From NCBI RefSeq assembly GCF_003574315.2, contig NZ_AP025739.1, forward strand, positions 1,674,001 through 1,738,000: a stretch of 64,000 bases of DNA, given 5' to 3'. The translations under genes and the position numbers were made by a program. Shown one piece after another: positions 36,507 to 45,122 of the stretch. The notes under the pieces are model-generated. The model saw nothing but the letters and a program-made list of their open reading frames with translations. It made no database searches and was not told the DNA's origin. Within the stretch, counting starts at the first letter, position 1. Each line of letters begins with the position of its first letter. The stretch comes from Capsulimonas corticalis. Its GTDB lineage: Bacteria; Armatimonadota; Armatimonadia; Armatimonadales; Capsulimonadaceae.

Positions 36507-38110
36507 TCACTGAGCCCATGGAGCTTCTCGCAGCACAGCCCGCATCTCCGACGGACTCAGCCCTAATTTTGCCGCCGCTCGGATTGTGTCTTCTAGATCC
36601 ACCCCATATCGATTGCGCTTTGATGAGTCGCAAAGACCGGCGACGTTGAGAATGGAGACGGCCTGCGCCACTTCCACCTCGAAGACCGCAATCTCCGACG
36701 GCGCCCAGGGCGTCCCGGACGCGCTGCGTGCTCGCGCATGGGCGATGCATCGGCGCAGGGCGGGACCGAAAGCGGCGTGTTCCGAGGATAGGAAGCCGCC
36801 CGCCATTTCGGCGCGTCCTAAGCGGCGCGCCATCTCTCCATAGCTTGCCGCCGCAAAGTAAAGCATCGTCAGCGATGCGAAGATCGGGAAACACGCCATG
36901 CTGTCGTAACAAGCAGCGATGAGGCCTGCAGTGGCGTCCGCCTCCAGTCGCGTGACTCTTGTATATTCCTGCAAACGAGCGCGCCAGGCCTCAGTCCCCC
37001 ATGCCTCTTGCAATACCATACACAAGCGTTCTACGCCCAGCAGTGTCAGCGGGATGCCTGTACTGAACAGCGGGTCCACAAAGGCCGACGCCGACGGCAG
37101 CATAACCCATCCCGGTCCCGCTGTCTGACGAGATCGGTACGCCAGACGTTTCGCGTGGACAAACGGCCGAATTGGCTTAGCCTTGGCAAACTAAGCCTAA
37201 TGGATGGATAGCGCTCCAAGAAACGATTCCATGCGGCCGCGCTGTCGGCCAAGTTCAGGTCTCTCGCCAGCATGCTCGTGACGGCGAGGCCGGCGCTTGT
37301 CACGCCGCTACCGAAGCGAAGCACCCACATCCATCCGCCATCAAAAACGTGGTGTAAGGCGGCGTCATCCGGCGGGTAAGGCGCAGCCGGCGCTGAGTCG
37401 GGATCTCGAAATTCGTCCATGCTATCACAGCGGCCGACTCCCGTAAAATGTGAGTAAAGCGCCTCCGTCACGGGGTAATCCGGCCAGGTATCGTCTTGTA
37501 AGTCAAATGCCTCGCGCAGAAACCCGCGCGGCCCCGTGGCGTCCACAAGAAGGCGCGCCCGAGCCGATATTTCCCCGCTTTCATTCCGACCTGTAATACT
37601 GGTCAATTTCGTCACAGCATCGAAGGCAGGCGCTGCTAGCGTTACGCCGTCCTGGTAGTGCGTTCCGGCAGCGATCGCTTTGCTTACCAGAAAAGCGTCT
37701 ACATCGGATCGGAGCCAGTGCGTGTCGGCGACTTCCGTGTTCGGACTACCAGCCACCATTAAGGCGCGCTCCCCATCCGCTCCAGGCGAATATGGCTTTC
37801 CAGCCTCATGGTGATAATAAGTAAAGCCGCGCTTGAGCCCGCATCCCAGATCGGGATAGGCCCGCCGCCATGGTCCCCAGGCGGTTAGCGGCAGCAAGCA
37901 GGGAAGATCATAGCGCTCCGCGATCTGTTCCAGTATCAGATTCGCCATTGGCGAGGTGGATTCCCCGATGGCGAAGCGTGGATGTCGCCCCTTCTCCAGA
38001 AGCAGCACGGACTGGCCAAGCCGTCGTGCCGCTAGCGCCAGCAGAGATCCGCCAAATCCGGATCCAACAATGACCAAGTCATAAATCTTCACGTTTTTCA
38101 AGACGCTCAT
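36507..38110 (-). pseudogene. Flavin-dependent halogenase-like oxidoreductase, one frameshift
   Basis: Two adjoining frames together give a full flavin halogenase-like protein of about 534 residues. The first part starts at ATG 38110 (MSVLKNVKIYDLVIVGSG) with the FAD-binding GxGxxG at 16-21, GESTSPMANLIL, and the WMWVLRF segment at the place of the halogenase WxWxIP motif (its Pro is missing). At 37119-37126 the frame breaks. Adding one base restores RTAGPGWVMLPSASAFVDPLFSTGIPL, the conserved GWxxLP-FVDPLFSTG region, which continues to 36507. The start overlaps the stop of the radical SAM gene (TGATG), so it is coupled to that operon. Relatives reduce FAD and halogenate or oxidise aromatic or other substrates; the altered WxWxIP makes true halogenation uncertain. 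The break is either a real mutation or a sequencing error. The intact conservation on both sides favours recent origin or error. Confidence 0.85.
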
Positions 38111-39078
38111 CACGAGCACTCCTGGCAGAGAATGGCGGTGGGCGCGTTCTGGGTCCGATTCATCACCGCCAGCCGGGCGGTGCGTTGCGCGGAGCACGTG
38201 CACGAGTAGAACGTCTCGATGTCCCAAAGATCGGCGAAGACGCGGCCCCGGCCCTTCCCGAGACCATACTCCTGAGCCATCTCCAGCGAGCGAAGCGCTG
38301 GCGGCGTATACTCGCCCAAAGCGGCGAGGGCCTCCATCGCGCCGTTGCCTCCGCGCGTCGGGATCAGGCAGCAAGCCACGGCGCCGGCATCGAAGGCGGC
38401 ATCTAGGGAGCGCTCGGCCCACACCTCCCCCTCCTGTTCCGTCAAGCCGGGTGGGCGCAGCAGCAAAAACACACGCATATCCACACCGAAGTGGGCTAAA
38501 CGCAAGGCTGCTTTATGGAAATCAGCCAGGGTGAATCGCTTATTAAGCCGTGCGAGGGCTTCGGGATGCACTGTTTCCAATCCTACCGCGACTTCCAGGC
38601 GTCCGGCAATCAGGTCTCGAAAACGTCTCGTGCGATCCCCAATCAGGCGAGGATGACACTCCACGATGACCCGTTCAAATCCGGCGATTGTCTCGGCAAT
38701 CTCTGGGTAGTCCTCAGGAGGGATTGCGCGTGGGTCAAAGAAGCTGCCGGCGTTATAGAGCTTGATCTGTCGGGCGGGCGGCAGGGCGACGAGAGCGCTC
38801 TGGATCTGAGTCGCGATTGCTCCAGGCGGCGCGCGTCTGTCCAAAGTGTTGCGCCAAAGATCGCACATCAGGCATCGGTAGGGACATTCTCGGTTGGTCA
38901 GAAACAAGGTCGCTGTGGAGACCGGAGCGCCGTTCGCATCGGTTTCCTCTTCCCAAAGCGCCGCATAAGCGCTCCAGGGATCCAGGACGTTTTTCGGCCC
39001 TCGACGGAGCATAATCCATGTGTCGCGCGCCCTGGTCGTGTTGGGATAAAGATAGTTGTTTGGCAATGGACGCCTCAC
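38110..39078 (-). CDS. Radical SAM protein (TIGR01210/RaSEA-like)
   Basis: Taken from the GTG at 39078, which overlaps the stop of the asparagine-synthase-like gene (GTGA), the protein has 322 residues. The longer ATG start at 39210 would lie far inside the neighbour. The iron-sulfur motif CPYRCLMC (C65, C69, C72; C-x3-C-x2-C) is followed by a radical SAM barrel: IKLYNAGSFFDPRAIP, FERVIVECHPRLIG, EVAVGLETVHPEALARLNKRFT. The C-terminus has further cysteines (FYSCTCSAQR, ILCQECS) that could bind an extra cluster or metal. The layout resembles the TIGR01210/archaeosine-type radical SAM family. Such enzymes use a 5'-deoxyadenosyl radical for C-S or C-C chemistry; the substrate here is unknown. 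Coupling to its neighbours on both sides argues for a joint pathway. Confidence 0.82.
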   Translation of the reverse strand: MRRPLPNNYLYPNTTRARDTWIMLRRGPKNVLDPWSAYAALWEEETDANGAPVSTATLFLTNRECPYRCLMCDLWRNTLDRRAPPGAIATQIQSALVALPPARQIKLYNAGSFFDPRAIPPEDYPEIAETIAGFERVIVECHPRLIGDRTRRFRDLIAGRLEVAVGLETVHPEALARLNKRFTLADFHKAALRLAHFGVDMRVFLLLRPPGLTEQEGEVWAERSLDAAFDAGAVACCLIPTRGGNGAMEALAALGEYTPPALRSLEMAQEYGLGKGRGRVFADLWDIETFYSCTCSAQRTARLAVMNRTQNAPTAILCQECS

Positions 39079-40487
39079 AATGCCGCAGGAAATGGGCGAC
39101 TCAGATCGTTGCCGGAGAATCGGTCGGCCTGCGGATCCCAGGCCTCGCGCAGCCGCTCCGACCATTGGCGCAGGAATACTTGACGGCACCACGCCTTGCT
39201 GACGCGCCACTGGCGATAACTCTCGCCGCCCGCGCCATTGATATCGCCTCCCGCGCCATCCTGAAAGCGGCGCTTGGGCGGGGTGGGCATGTCGATCCCA
39301 GTCACGCAGAGCACGCCCGCCCGAACCATTTCCGATTTCAGCGCGTACAAACGCTCCACATCGCCATTGGTTAAGCTTTCGAACGGGATAGCCAAAGCGG
39401 CGGCCATGGCGGAGCGGTCGGTGTAGGGTGAGAACGCCTCAAACCCATATTTTTGCGCTGGCGCATAGGTACGGACATAGGCCCGGGACAAGCCGCCCGA
39501 ATAGGTCAGGCTATGCTTGATGGCGTCCACGCCCCAGCCCTCCTGATACAGCAATGGGTTGCGCAGAACGCTCGATAGTGTCAGATCGGAGTCTTCCAGG
39601 GGATAATCCTTGAGATTTTCATCGCCGCCATCACCATCAAGCAGATAACGCAGCGATGGATAGCGTTCGCGAATGCGCCCCAGCAGACATAGGGCAACTG
39701 CGGCGCACTCAACATCGAGCGGGTGATAGTCTTCAATAACGGCAATGGCTTCCTCGAGATCAACTTGGAAGGCGGATGCGCGCACAGGCTCCCAGCAGTC
39801 GGCCAATCCCAGTTCACGCGCAATCGTTTCCGCCTGAACCGCGTCCTTTCCGCCGCCTAAATCGAGTGTGAAAGCGCGAATCAAATTGGGATCGCGGCCC
39901 AGAGTCTCCATCACATGGCGGGCCAGCAGCCACACGGACGTGCTATCGACGCCGCCGGAGAACGCCAGCGCGATAGGCTCGCCGACGGGGACGGCCCTTA
40001 GCCAGCGGCCCAGAGAGGCTTTCGCTCCCTCGATATATGAAGCGCCCAGCGCATCAATATCTGCTGGTCCCGACGCGATCGGGGGATTGAAAAAGCGGCA
40101 GTAACGGGGCGCCGGGTCGGGACACCCGATTTGATCGATCTCGACCAAATAGTGTGCGGGAACCATCCGTGTGTAGAGTGGGTCGAACTGCCAGCCGATC
40201 TTCTCAGACTGGCACCATTCGAAAATCGTATCAATGCGATCTGAAGCAATCAAAAATGGCCCGTGGAACATTTTGGCCACGAAGTAGCGCAGCGGCATGC
40301 CCAGAGTGCGCGCCAGACGCACTGTCTGCCCGTCGCGGCCCGCCGCCGCAAAGTGGCCATCGCTATGGCTGAGTGCAGCAATATCGCCAACCCGAATAGC
40401 CTCCTTGACTCCCTGAGAGTAAGGCGCTGTCATAGCGCTCTGCCGCTCTCCGATCAGGTCGACAAGGCGCTCAACTCCTTTAAGCAT
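39075..40487 (-). CDS. Asparagine-synthase-like ATP-dependent amide ligase without N-terminal Cys
   Basis: A 470-residue protein. The C-terminal synthetase domain carries the PP-loop SGGVDST (177-183), IEDYHPLDVECAAVALCLLGR, and LLDGDGGDENLKDYPLED, the pyrophosphate-binding and acceptor-site regions typical of AsnB, beta-lactam synthetase and lasso cyclases. The N-terminal 130 residues resemble a reduced Ntn-amidotransferase domain (SHSDGHFAAAGRDGQ, FHGPFLIASDRID) but the catalytic Cys at position 2 is absent, so glutamine-derived ammonia is unlikely. This is how beta-lactam synthetase and lasso cyclase differ from true AsnB. It would adenylate a carboxylate and form an intramolecular or intermolecular amide. 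The ATG is preceded by GGAGGAGG inside the end of the lipoprotein gene, and its stop overlaps the radical SAM start. Confidence 0.85.
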   Translation of the reverse strand: MLKGVERLVDLIGERQSAMTAPYSQGVKEAIRVGDIAALSHSDGHFAAAGRDGQTVRLARTLGMPLRYFVAKMFHGPFLIASDRIDTIFEWCQSEKIGWQFDPLYTRMVPAHYLVEIDQIGCPDPAPRYCRFFNPPIASGPADIDALGASYIEGAKASLGRWLRAVPVGEPIALAFSGGVDSTSVWLLARHVMETLGRDPNLIRAFTLDLGGGKDAVQAETIARELGLADCWEPVRASAFQVDLEEAIAVIEDYHPLDVECAAVALCLLGRIRERYPSLRYLLDGDGGDENLKDYPLEDSDLTLSSVLRNPLLYQEGWGVDAIKHSLTYSGGLSRAYVRTYAPAQKYGFEAFSPYTDRSAMAAALAIPFESLTNGDVERLYALKSEMVRAGVLCVTGIDMPTPPKRRFQDGAGGDINGAGGESYRQWRVSKAWCRQVFLRQWSERLREAWDPQADRFSGNDLSRPFPAAL

Positions 40488-40493
40488 ATAAAG

Positions 40494-40748
40494 TTAACCT
40501 CCTCCGCTTTGTGTCGTGTTTTGTGAGTTGTTTGGCTGTGTTTGGCCTTGCCCGCGCACGGCGTCGGGGTAGTGGCTTTGATAGTATGCCTTTCGTTCTG
40601 CATCCTTCTGCTGGGCGGCTTGCTGCTCTTGGGCGGAAATAGCAGCATTTGGGCTTGCTTGTTGATGATTGCCACAGCCGGCCAGCGCCGACACAGCAAC
40701 AAAAATATAGACGCCTGTTTTCGCTCGGCGCAGAATTTGAGTTTGCAT
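40494..40748 (-). CDS. Small lipoprotein, first gene of the amide-ligase/radical SAM operon
   Basis: An 84-residue protein. An N-terminal signal peptide (positively charged QILRRAKTG, then VYIFVAVSALAGC) ends in a lipobox with Cys25 as the acylation site. The mature part of about 60 residues is hydrophilic and rich in Gln, Ala and Asn (QQASPNAAISAQEQQAAQQ), contains AYYQSHYPDAVRGQ, and ends in SGGG. I recognise no family. The start ATG has AGAGG a few bases upstream. Its stop lies 7 bases before the ligase ATG, so the two are strictly linked. It may be a small periplasmic accessory lipoprotein or, less likely, a substrate of the linked enzymes. Confidence 0.7.
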   Translation of the reverse strand: MQTQILRRAKTGVYIFVAVSALAGCGNHQQASPNAAISAQEQQAAQQKDAERKAYYQSHYPDAVRGQGQTQPNNSQNTTQSGGG

Positions 40749-40882
40749 GAGGACCTCTTAAATTTTGTCGCTGGCGCAGCGCCATGCTACTCGCTCTTTC
40801 TTCGCTATTACGCTGTTCTCCTTCTCCAAATATCCCCAAATTTTGAAATTTTGAATTATTTGCAACTTTTATGCACCATGTA

Positions 40883-40889
40883 TGTTCCA
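40883..40889 (+). promoter_or_regulatory. TGWTCCA element in the divergent region 40749-40900
   Basis: TGTTCCA at 40883-40889 lies just before the likely ATG (40901) of the TPR/FG-GAP gene. AT-rich DNA with TTGAAA/TTTTAT-like hexamers lies at about 40840-40870, but no clear promoter can be fixed. The element is one of a set repeated in promoter regions across the window. Confidence 0.35.
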
Positions 40890-40900
40890 AGATAGGAATT

Positions 40901-43900
40901 ATGGATACTCGTGGTGAACAAACGCTCAATCTCATGCCGCTGAAGAGTGTTTTCATGCCTGTATCCACATTGGTTCGCCGCATCACTGTCGCCGTCGTCA
41001 TCATTGCCGTATTTCTCATCGCCATTTCCGCCTACTATCAATGGCGTCGTCGATTGCCGCCGTCTTTGTCTTCAGCCGAATACCAGAGCATGGTGTCCGC
41101 GTTCTACGGCGGCGTTGTGGCGATGAATGTCGGCGATGATGAACACGCCGCCGCCTCCCTGCTGGCGGCGACGCGAATTGCGCCGGGAGAACCGGCGGCG
41201 TGGGGCAACCTCGGCTTATTTCAGCTGCGCAAAGGCAGCTTCGGACCAGCGCGCGCGGCGCTCGACAAGGCGCATATTTTAGCGCCAGACAACAGTCAAA
41301 TCGAAGATCTCTTGGGACTGCTCGCCAAGCAGCAGGGACAAACGAACGAGAGCGTCGCCGACTTCCGTCAGGCCGTTAAGCTGGACCCGACGAATGTGCA
41401 GGCTCGTTACGAACTGATCCTGGCGCTCCAGCAGTTGGGAGCGGACGATGGGGGTGAAGCACAGCAGCAGTTGCGGCAAATCTCGCTCGCATTGCCGAAG
41501 AACCTATTCGCGGCGCTGCAAATGGCGGCTTTGGACGCCAAAGCTGGCGATTTACCTCAGGTGAAGACTTTGATAAGACAAGTGGCGACGCAGTCGTCCG
41601 GCTGGCCGTCGGACTCAAAGCAGCAGCTTGCAAGTGTCCAGCAGACATTGGCAGGGGGCGACAGTCGCGCCGTCGTCACCCAGGTCACGTTCCTTAGCAA
41701 TCTGCTCCAAACGACTCCGCAGTATCAGGCGGACCGCGATTTTGTGGTTGGCGATCAGACCGTGATCGGAACGCCCCTGGAAAACTTTCTTGTCCTGCCT
41801 CGCCCGTCAGCAGCGCCCGCGCCTTCGGACATGGAGCTGACTTATGCAGCCGAGCCGCTCGCTCCCGCATCCGGCGGGGGAGAGTGGTCCATGGCGCGGA
41901 CTTTCTGGTTCTCAGCGCAAACGCCGGCGACACTGCTCGCTAGCGCCGCCCAGGTGCGAATCATTGACGCATCGGGGGGGGCAAACACGTTTTCGTTTCC
42001 TGGGAAGGGGGCGTCGCCAACCCCCGACGAAGTACTCAGCGTGGACTGGAATAACGATTTCAATACAGACATCGTGCTGGCTGGCGCGGGCGGTTTGCGT
42101 TTTTATCAGCAAGGAGCGGAAGGGAAATTCATCGACGCGGGCGCACGGACGAAATTGCCGATATCGATCTTGAACGGCTCATATGCCGGCGTCTGGGCGG
42201 CGGATATTGATAGTGATGGCGACCTCGATTTGATCCTTGGCGGAACATCCGGTCCGCCGATCGTACTGCGTAATAACGGCGATGGGACGTTTACTCCGAT
42301 CCAGCCGCTGCACGGACCAACGGCTGGTGTTCGCGCATTTGTTATGGCGGATTTCGACGATGACGGTGACCCGGATGCTGCGTTAATCGACGGCGCTGGG
42401 AAATTATGGCTTTTCGAAAACCGTCGCAATGGCTTGTTCGCTTCGTGGCCTGTTCCCGCTGTCCTGCAAAACGCCATCGCGCTTTCGATTGCCGACATTG
42501 ATCACAGTGGTGTTCTGAATCTTGTCGTGCTGAGCGGAGACGGCGTGCTGCAGTGTCTTACGCGCAGGGAAAACGATTGGGCGATGCGTGAAATCGGGCG
42601 CTGGCCGAGTAAGTTCACGACCGGAGGGAGCGCCATTTCGCAAGCCAGTTTGACGTGGGCCGACCTGGATAACAATGGCGCACTGGACTTGATTGGTTCA
42701 GCGCAGTCGACGACGGTGGTGTGGATGAATGACGGGGGCGGCAAGCTCCAGCCGCTTCCAATAACGCTAAACTCCAAAGTCGTCTCTGTGGACATTGCAG
42801 ACAAGACAGGCGGCCCCGATTTGATCGGGGTTTCTCCCAGCGGCCAGCCAGTTCGATGGGGGAGCCATGGAGTCAAAAAATATGCCTGGCAGCAAGTGAG
42901 GCTTCGCTCGGCCCTCGCCGGCGACCAGCGCAACAACTCGTTCGGCATTGGCGGAACCGTGGAATTGCGCGCGGGTCTTCTTTACGAGAAACAGCTTGTC
43001 ATGCAGCCGGTAACTCAGTTCGGGCTGGGAATTTATGCGAAGGCGGACTACATTCACATTCTTTGGCCCAACGGCAGCCCGCAGGGAGAGTTTGCACTGA
43101 AGCCGGATCAAATCGCCGAGGCCCCAGAGCGTTTGAAAGGCTCCTGCCCGTGGCTGTTCGCCGACGGAGGCCATGGCATGACGTTTGTCACGGACCTGAT
43201 CTGGCGCTCTCCTTTGGGGCTGCGTATCAACGCCCAAAATACAGCGGGTGTGGCGATGACGCGCGACCGGGTCAAGATCGCGGGGGATCAGTTAACGCCT
43301 AAAGACGGATTTTACGATCTGGCTATCACCGCTGAACTGTGGGAGACGCATTTTTTTGACTACATGAGATTAATGACGGTCGATCATCCGTTGGGGACTG
43401 AAGTCTTTATCGATGAACGCTTTGCGATTCCCCCGCCGCCTTTGGCCATCCATGTGGTGACGCCTCCCATCCCGGTTCTTCACGCCACAGACGATCTCGG
43501 GCAGGATGTGACAAATACCGTGGCGGTGCGCGACGGCCGCTATTTGGATACTTTCGGGCGTGGCGGCTATCAGGGCGTCACGCGCGACCACTATGTCGAA
43601 TTGGACTTGGGCGCCGCGCCTGCGTCGCCAGGGCGCCAATGGCTGGTGGCGCAGGGCTGGATTCATCCCACCGACAGTTCCATCAACCTCGCGCTCAGTC
43701 AAGGGCGCCATGCGCCCCCAACGAGCCTCAGTCTTGAAGCTCCCGATGGTCATGGGGGCTGGGGCGCGGTGCGTAAGAACCTTGGTTTCCCTGAGGGAAA
43801 GAAAAAGACCATCCTGCTCGATCTCACTGGAGTTTTTCGCCCTGGGGCGCCGCGCAGAGTTCGTCTGCGTACAAATCTGGAGATTTACTGGGATTTTCTG

Positions 43901-44428
43901 GGGACGGCGGTGGATACGCCGTCCCCACGGATGCGTATCCAAAACATTGCGTCCGACAAAGCCGATCTGCATTATCGAGGCTATAGCGTCATGCATCAGG
44001 CGAACGCATCGTCGCCGGAGCTTCCCGACTATGATAATTTGATGGGGAAACGACAGAACTGGATCGACCTGATCGGTTTTTATACCCGGTATGGCGACGT
44101 GCGCCCGCTGCTTGCCCAAGTGGACGATCGGTACGTGATTATGAATGCGGGGGATGAGATGAGGCTGCGGTTTCCCGCCGTCCCTGCGCCGCCGTCCGGC
44201 TGGAAGCGCGACTATGTCCTGGAAGCCGACGGATGGGTCAAAGACGGCGACTTGAACACCGCTTTTTCCAAGACCGTTCTGCCGCTGCCGTCTCATGCAA
44301 ACCCGGATTATAGCCGTCCGCCGGGCCGCCTGGAAGACGACCCGGTGTACAAAGCGCATCAGGAAGATTGGCGGTCATACCAAACACGATATGTCACGCC
44401 GCGTATGTGGCGAAATACGGCGCCATAG
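40901..44428 (+). CDS. Large TPR - FG-GAP - ASPIC/UnbV (CRTAC1-like) membrane-anchored protein
   Basis: Taken from ATG 40901 (TAGGAA four bases upstream; an earlier ATG at 40871 lacks a site), the protein has 1,175 residues. An N-terminal transmembrane helix (VAVVIIAVFLIAISAYY) is followed by TPR repeats (about 60-230: AWGNLGLFQLRKGSFGPARAALDKAHILAPDN, ESVADFRQAVKLDPTNVQARYELILAL), a linker, and then FG-GAP propeller loops (AADIDSDGDLDLILGG, MADFDDDGDPDAALIDG, WADLDNNGALDLIGSA). An ASPIC/UnbV-like domain follows (NNSFGIGGTVELRAG, YIHILWPNGSPQG). A C-terminal region of about 450 residues has no family I know; it contains DYVELDLG and a repeated pattern of beta-strands. Such proteins are thought to sit outside the membrane with the propeller exposed; function unknown. 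An AhpD-like gene follows after 41 bases. Confidence 0.82.
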   Translation: MDTRGEQTLNLMPLKSVFMPVSTLVRRITVAVVIIAVFLIAISAYYQWRRRLPPSLSSAEYQSMVSAFYGGVVAMNVGDDEHAAASLLAATRIAPGEPAAWGNLGLFQLRKGSFGPARAALDKAHILAPDNSQIEDLLGLLAKQQGQTNESVADFRQAVKLDPTNVQARYELILALQQLGADDGGEAQQQLRQISLALPKNLFAALQMAALDAKAGDLPQVKTLIRQVATQSSGWPSDSKQQLASVQQTLAGGDSRAVVTQVTFLSNLLQTTPQYQADRDFVVGDQTVIGTPLENFLVLPRPSAAPAPSDMELTYAAEPLAPASGGGEWSMARTFWFSAQTPATLLASAAQVRIIDASGGANTFSFPGKGASPTPDEVLSVDWNNDFNTDIVLAGAGGLRFYQQGAEGKFIDAGARTKLPISILNGSYAGVWAADIDSDGDLDLILGGTSGPPIVLRNNGDGTFTPIQPLHGPTAGVRAFVMADFDDDGDPDAALIDGAGKLWLFENRRNGLFASWPVPAVLQNAIALSIADIDHSGVLNLVVLSGDGVLQCLTRRENDWAMREIGRWPSKFTTGGSAISQASLTWADLDNNGALDLIGSAQSTTVVWMNDGGGKLQPLPITLNSKVVSVDIADKTGGPDLIGVSPSGQPVRWGSHGVKKYAWQQVRLRSALAGDQRNNSFGIGGTVELRAGLLYEKQLVMQPVTQFGLGIYAKADYIHILWPNGSPQGEFALKPDQIAEAPERLKGSCPWLFADGGHGMTFVTDLIWRSPLGLRINAQNTAGVAMTRDRVKIAGDQLTPKDGFYDLAITAELWETHFFDYMRLMTVDHPLGTEVFIDERFAIPPPPLAIHVVTPPIPVLHATDDLGQDVTNTVAVRDGRYLDTFGRGGYQGVTRDHYVELDLGAAPASPGRQWLVAQGWIHPTDSSINLALSQGRHAPPTSLSLEAPDGHGGWGAVRKNLGFPEGKKKTILLDLTGVFRPGAPRRVRLRTNLEIYWDFLGTAVDTPSPRMRIQNIASDKADLHYRGYSVMHQANASSPELPDYDNLMGKRQNWIDLIGFYTRYGDVRPLLAQVDDRYVIMNAGDEMRLRFPAVPAPPSGWKRDYVLEADGWVKDGDLNTAFSKTVLPLPSHANPDYSRPPGRLEDDPVYKAHQEDWRSYQTRYVTPRMWRNTAP

Positions 44429-44469
44429 CCAAGTGTTCACGATGAATGACTTTGATAAGGAGAAAATAA

Positions 44470-45018
44470 ATGGCTCATATCGATCTTCCCGAGAATGTCC
44501 CCGGCATCATCGGTCCCCTGATGCAATATCCAGAAACAGCCCGGCACTTGAATGGGCTGGCGGAGGCGCTGCTGCGCGGCTCGTCCTCACTCACGCCTGC
44601 GGAGCGTGAGGTGATCGCGACGTACGTCTCGTCCCAAAACCAGTGCATATTCTGCATGAGCTCGCATGGGGCCGCCGCTCGGTATTTGCTTGGCTCGGAG
44701 GCGGGCGTCGTCGATCTGGTGAAAGCCGATTACGCCAGCGCCCCGATCGGCGATAAGTTAAAGGCGCTGCTCGCCATTGCCGGCCAGGTGCAGCAGGGCG
44801 GCCGCCGCGTCACGGAAGCGCACGTAGCCGAAGCGCGAAAGGCCGGCGCCGACGATCAGGCGATCCATGACACGGTCTTGATCGCGGCGGCGTTTTGTAT
44901 GTACAATCGCTATGTCGATGGCTTGGCGACGCTGATTCCCGACGATCCCGCTGAATACGATATAATCGGCGCCAGGATCGCGAAAAACGGATATTCGCGC
45001 ACCGTCTCTGAAGGCTGA
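44470..45018 (+). CDS. AhpD/carboxymuconolactone-decarboxylase family peroxidase-related protein
   Basis: A 182-residue helical protein. The redox motif NQCIFCMSSHGAAARYL has the Cys-x-x-Cys plus downstream His typical of AhpD-like and peroxidase-related enzymes, in a helix of the CMD fold. A second conserved segment (AGADDQAIHDTVLIAAAFCMYNRYVDGL) closes the active site. Members reduce peroxides or alkyl hydroperoxides with thiol cofactors, in the cytosol. The ATG is preceded by a strong AAGGAGA and lies 41 bases after the TPR/FG-GAP gene, so the two may be co-transcribed. It ends in a pair of hairpins with a terminator. Confidence 0.85.
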   Translation: MAHIDLPENVPGIIGPLMQYPETARHLNGLAEALLRGSSSLTPAEREVIATYVSSQNQCIFCMSSHGAAARYLLGSEAGVVDLVKADYASAPIGDKLKALLAIAGQVQQGGRRVTEAHVAEARKAGADDQAIHDTVLIAAAFCMYNRYVDGLATLIPDDPAEYDIIGARIAKNGYSRTVSEG

Positions 45019-45027
45019 GCAGCCTTC

Positions 45028-45063
45028 AGAACTGGTCCCGTCGGAGTCGGCGGGACCGGTTCT
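45028..45063 (+). terminator. Intrinsic terminator after the AhpD-like gene
   Basis: A 13-bp stem AGAACTGGTCCCG / CGGGACCGGTTCT with one G-U pair and a 10-base loop, followed by GTCTTTA. A smaller hairpin (GAAGGCT / AGCCTTC) overlaps the stop codon just before it. The T-run is short, so strength is uncertain. Confidence 0.7.
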
Positions 45064-45122
45064 GTCTTTATGGTCTTCTGGAGGGGCTGTTTGCCGGGGG
45101 GTGGAGAGAGAGCCGTGGCTCG

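Noticed and set aside
36507-37103. Separate 198-codon gene
   Set aside because: It begins within the conserved GWVMLP-FVDPLFSTG region of flavin halogenase-like enzymes, so it is the C-terminal part of the frameshifted gene.
37046-38422. Longer start (38422) for the halogenase-like gene
   Set aside because: The first 104 codons overlap the radical SAM gene and have no similarity to flavoproteins; ATG 38110 begins directly before the FAD motif.
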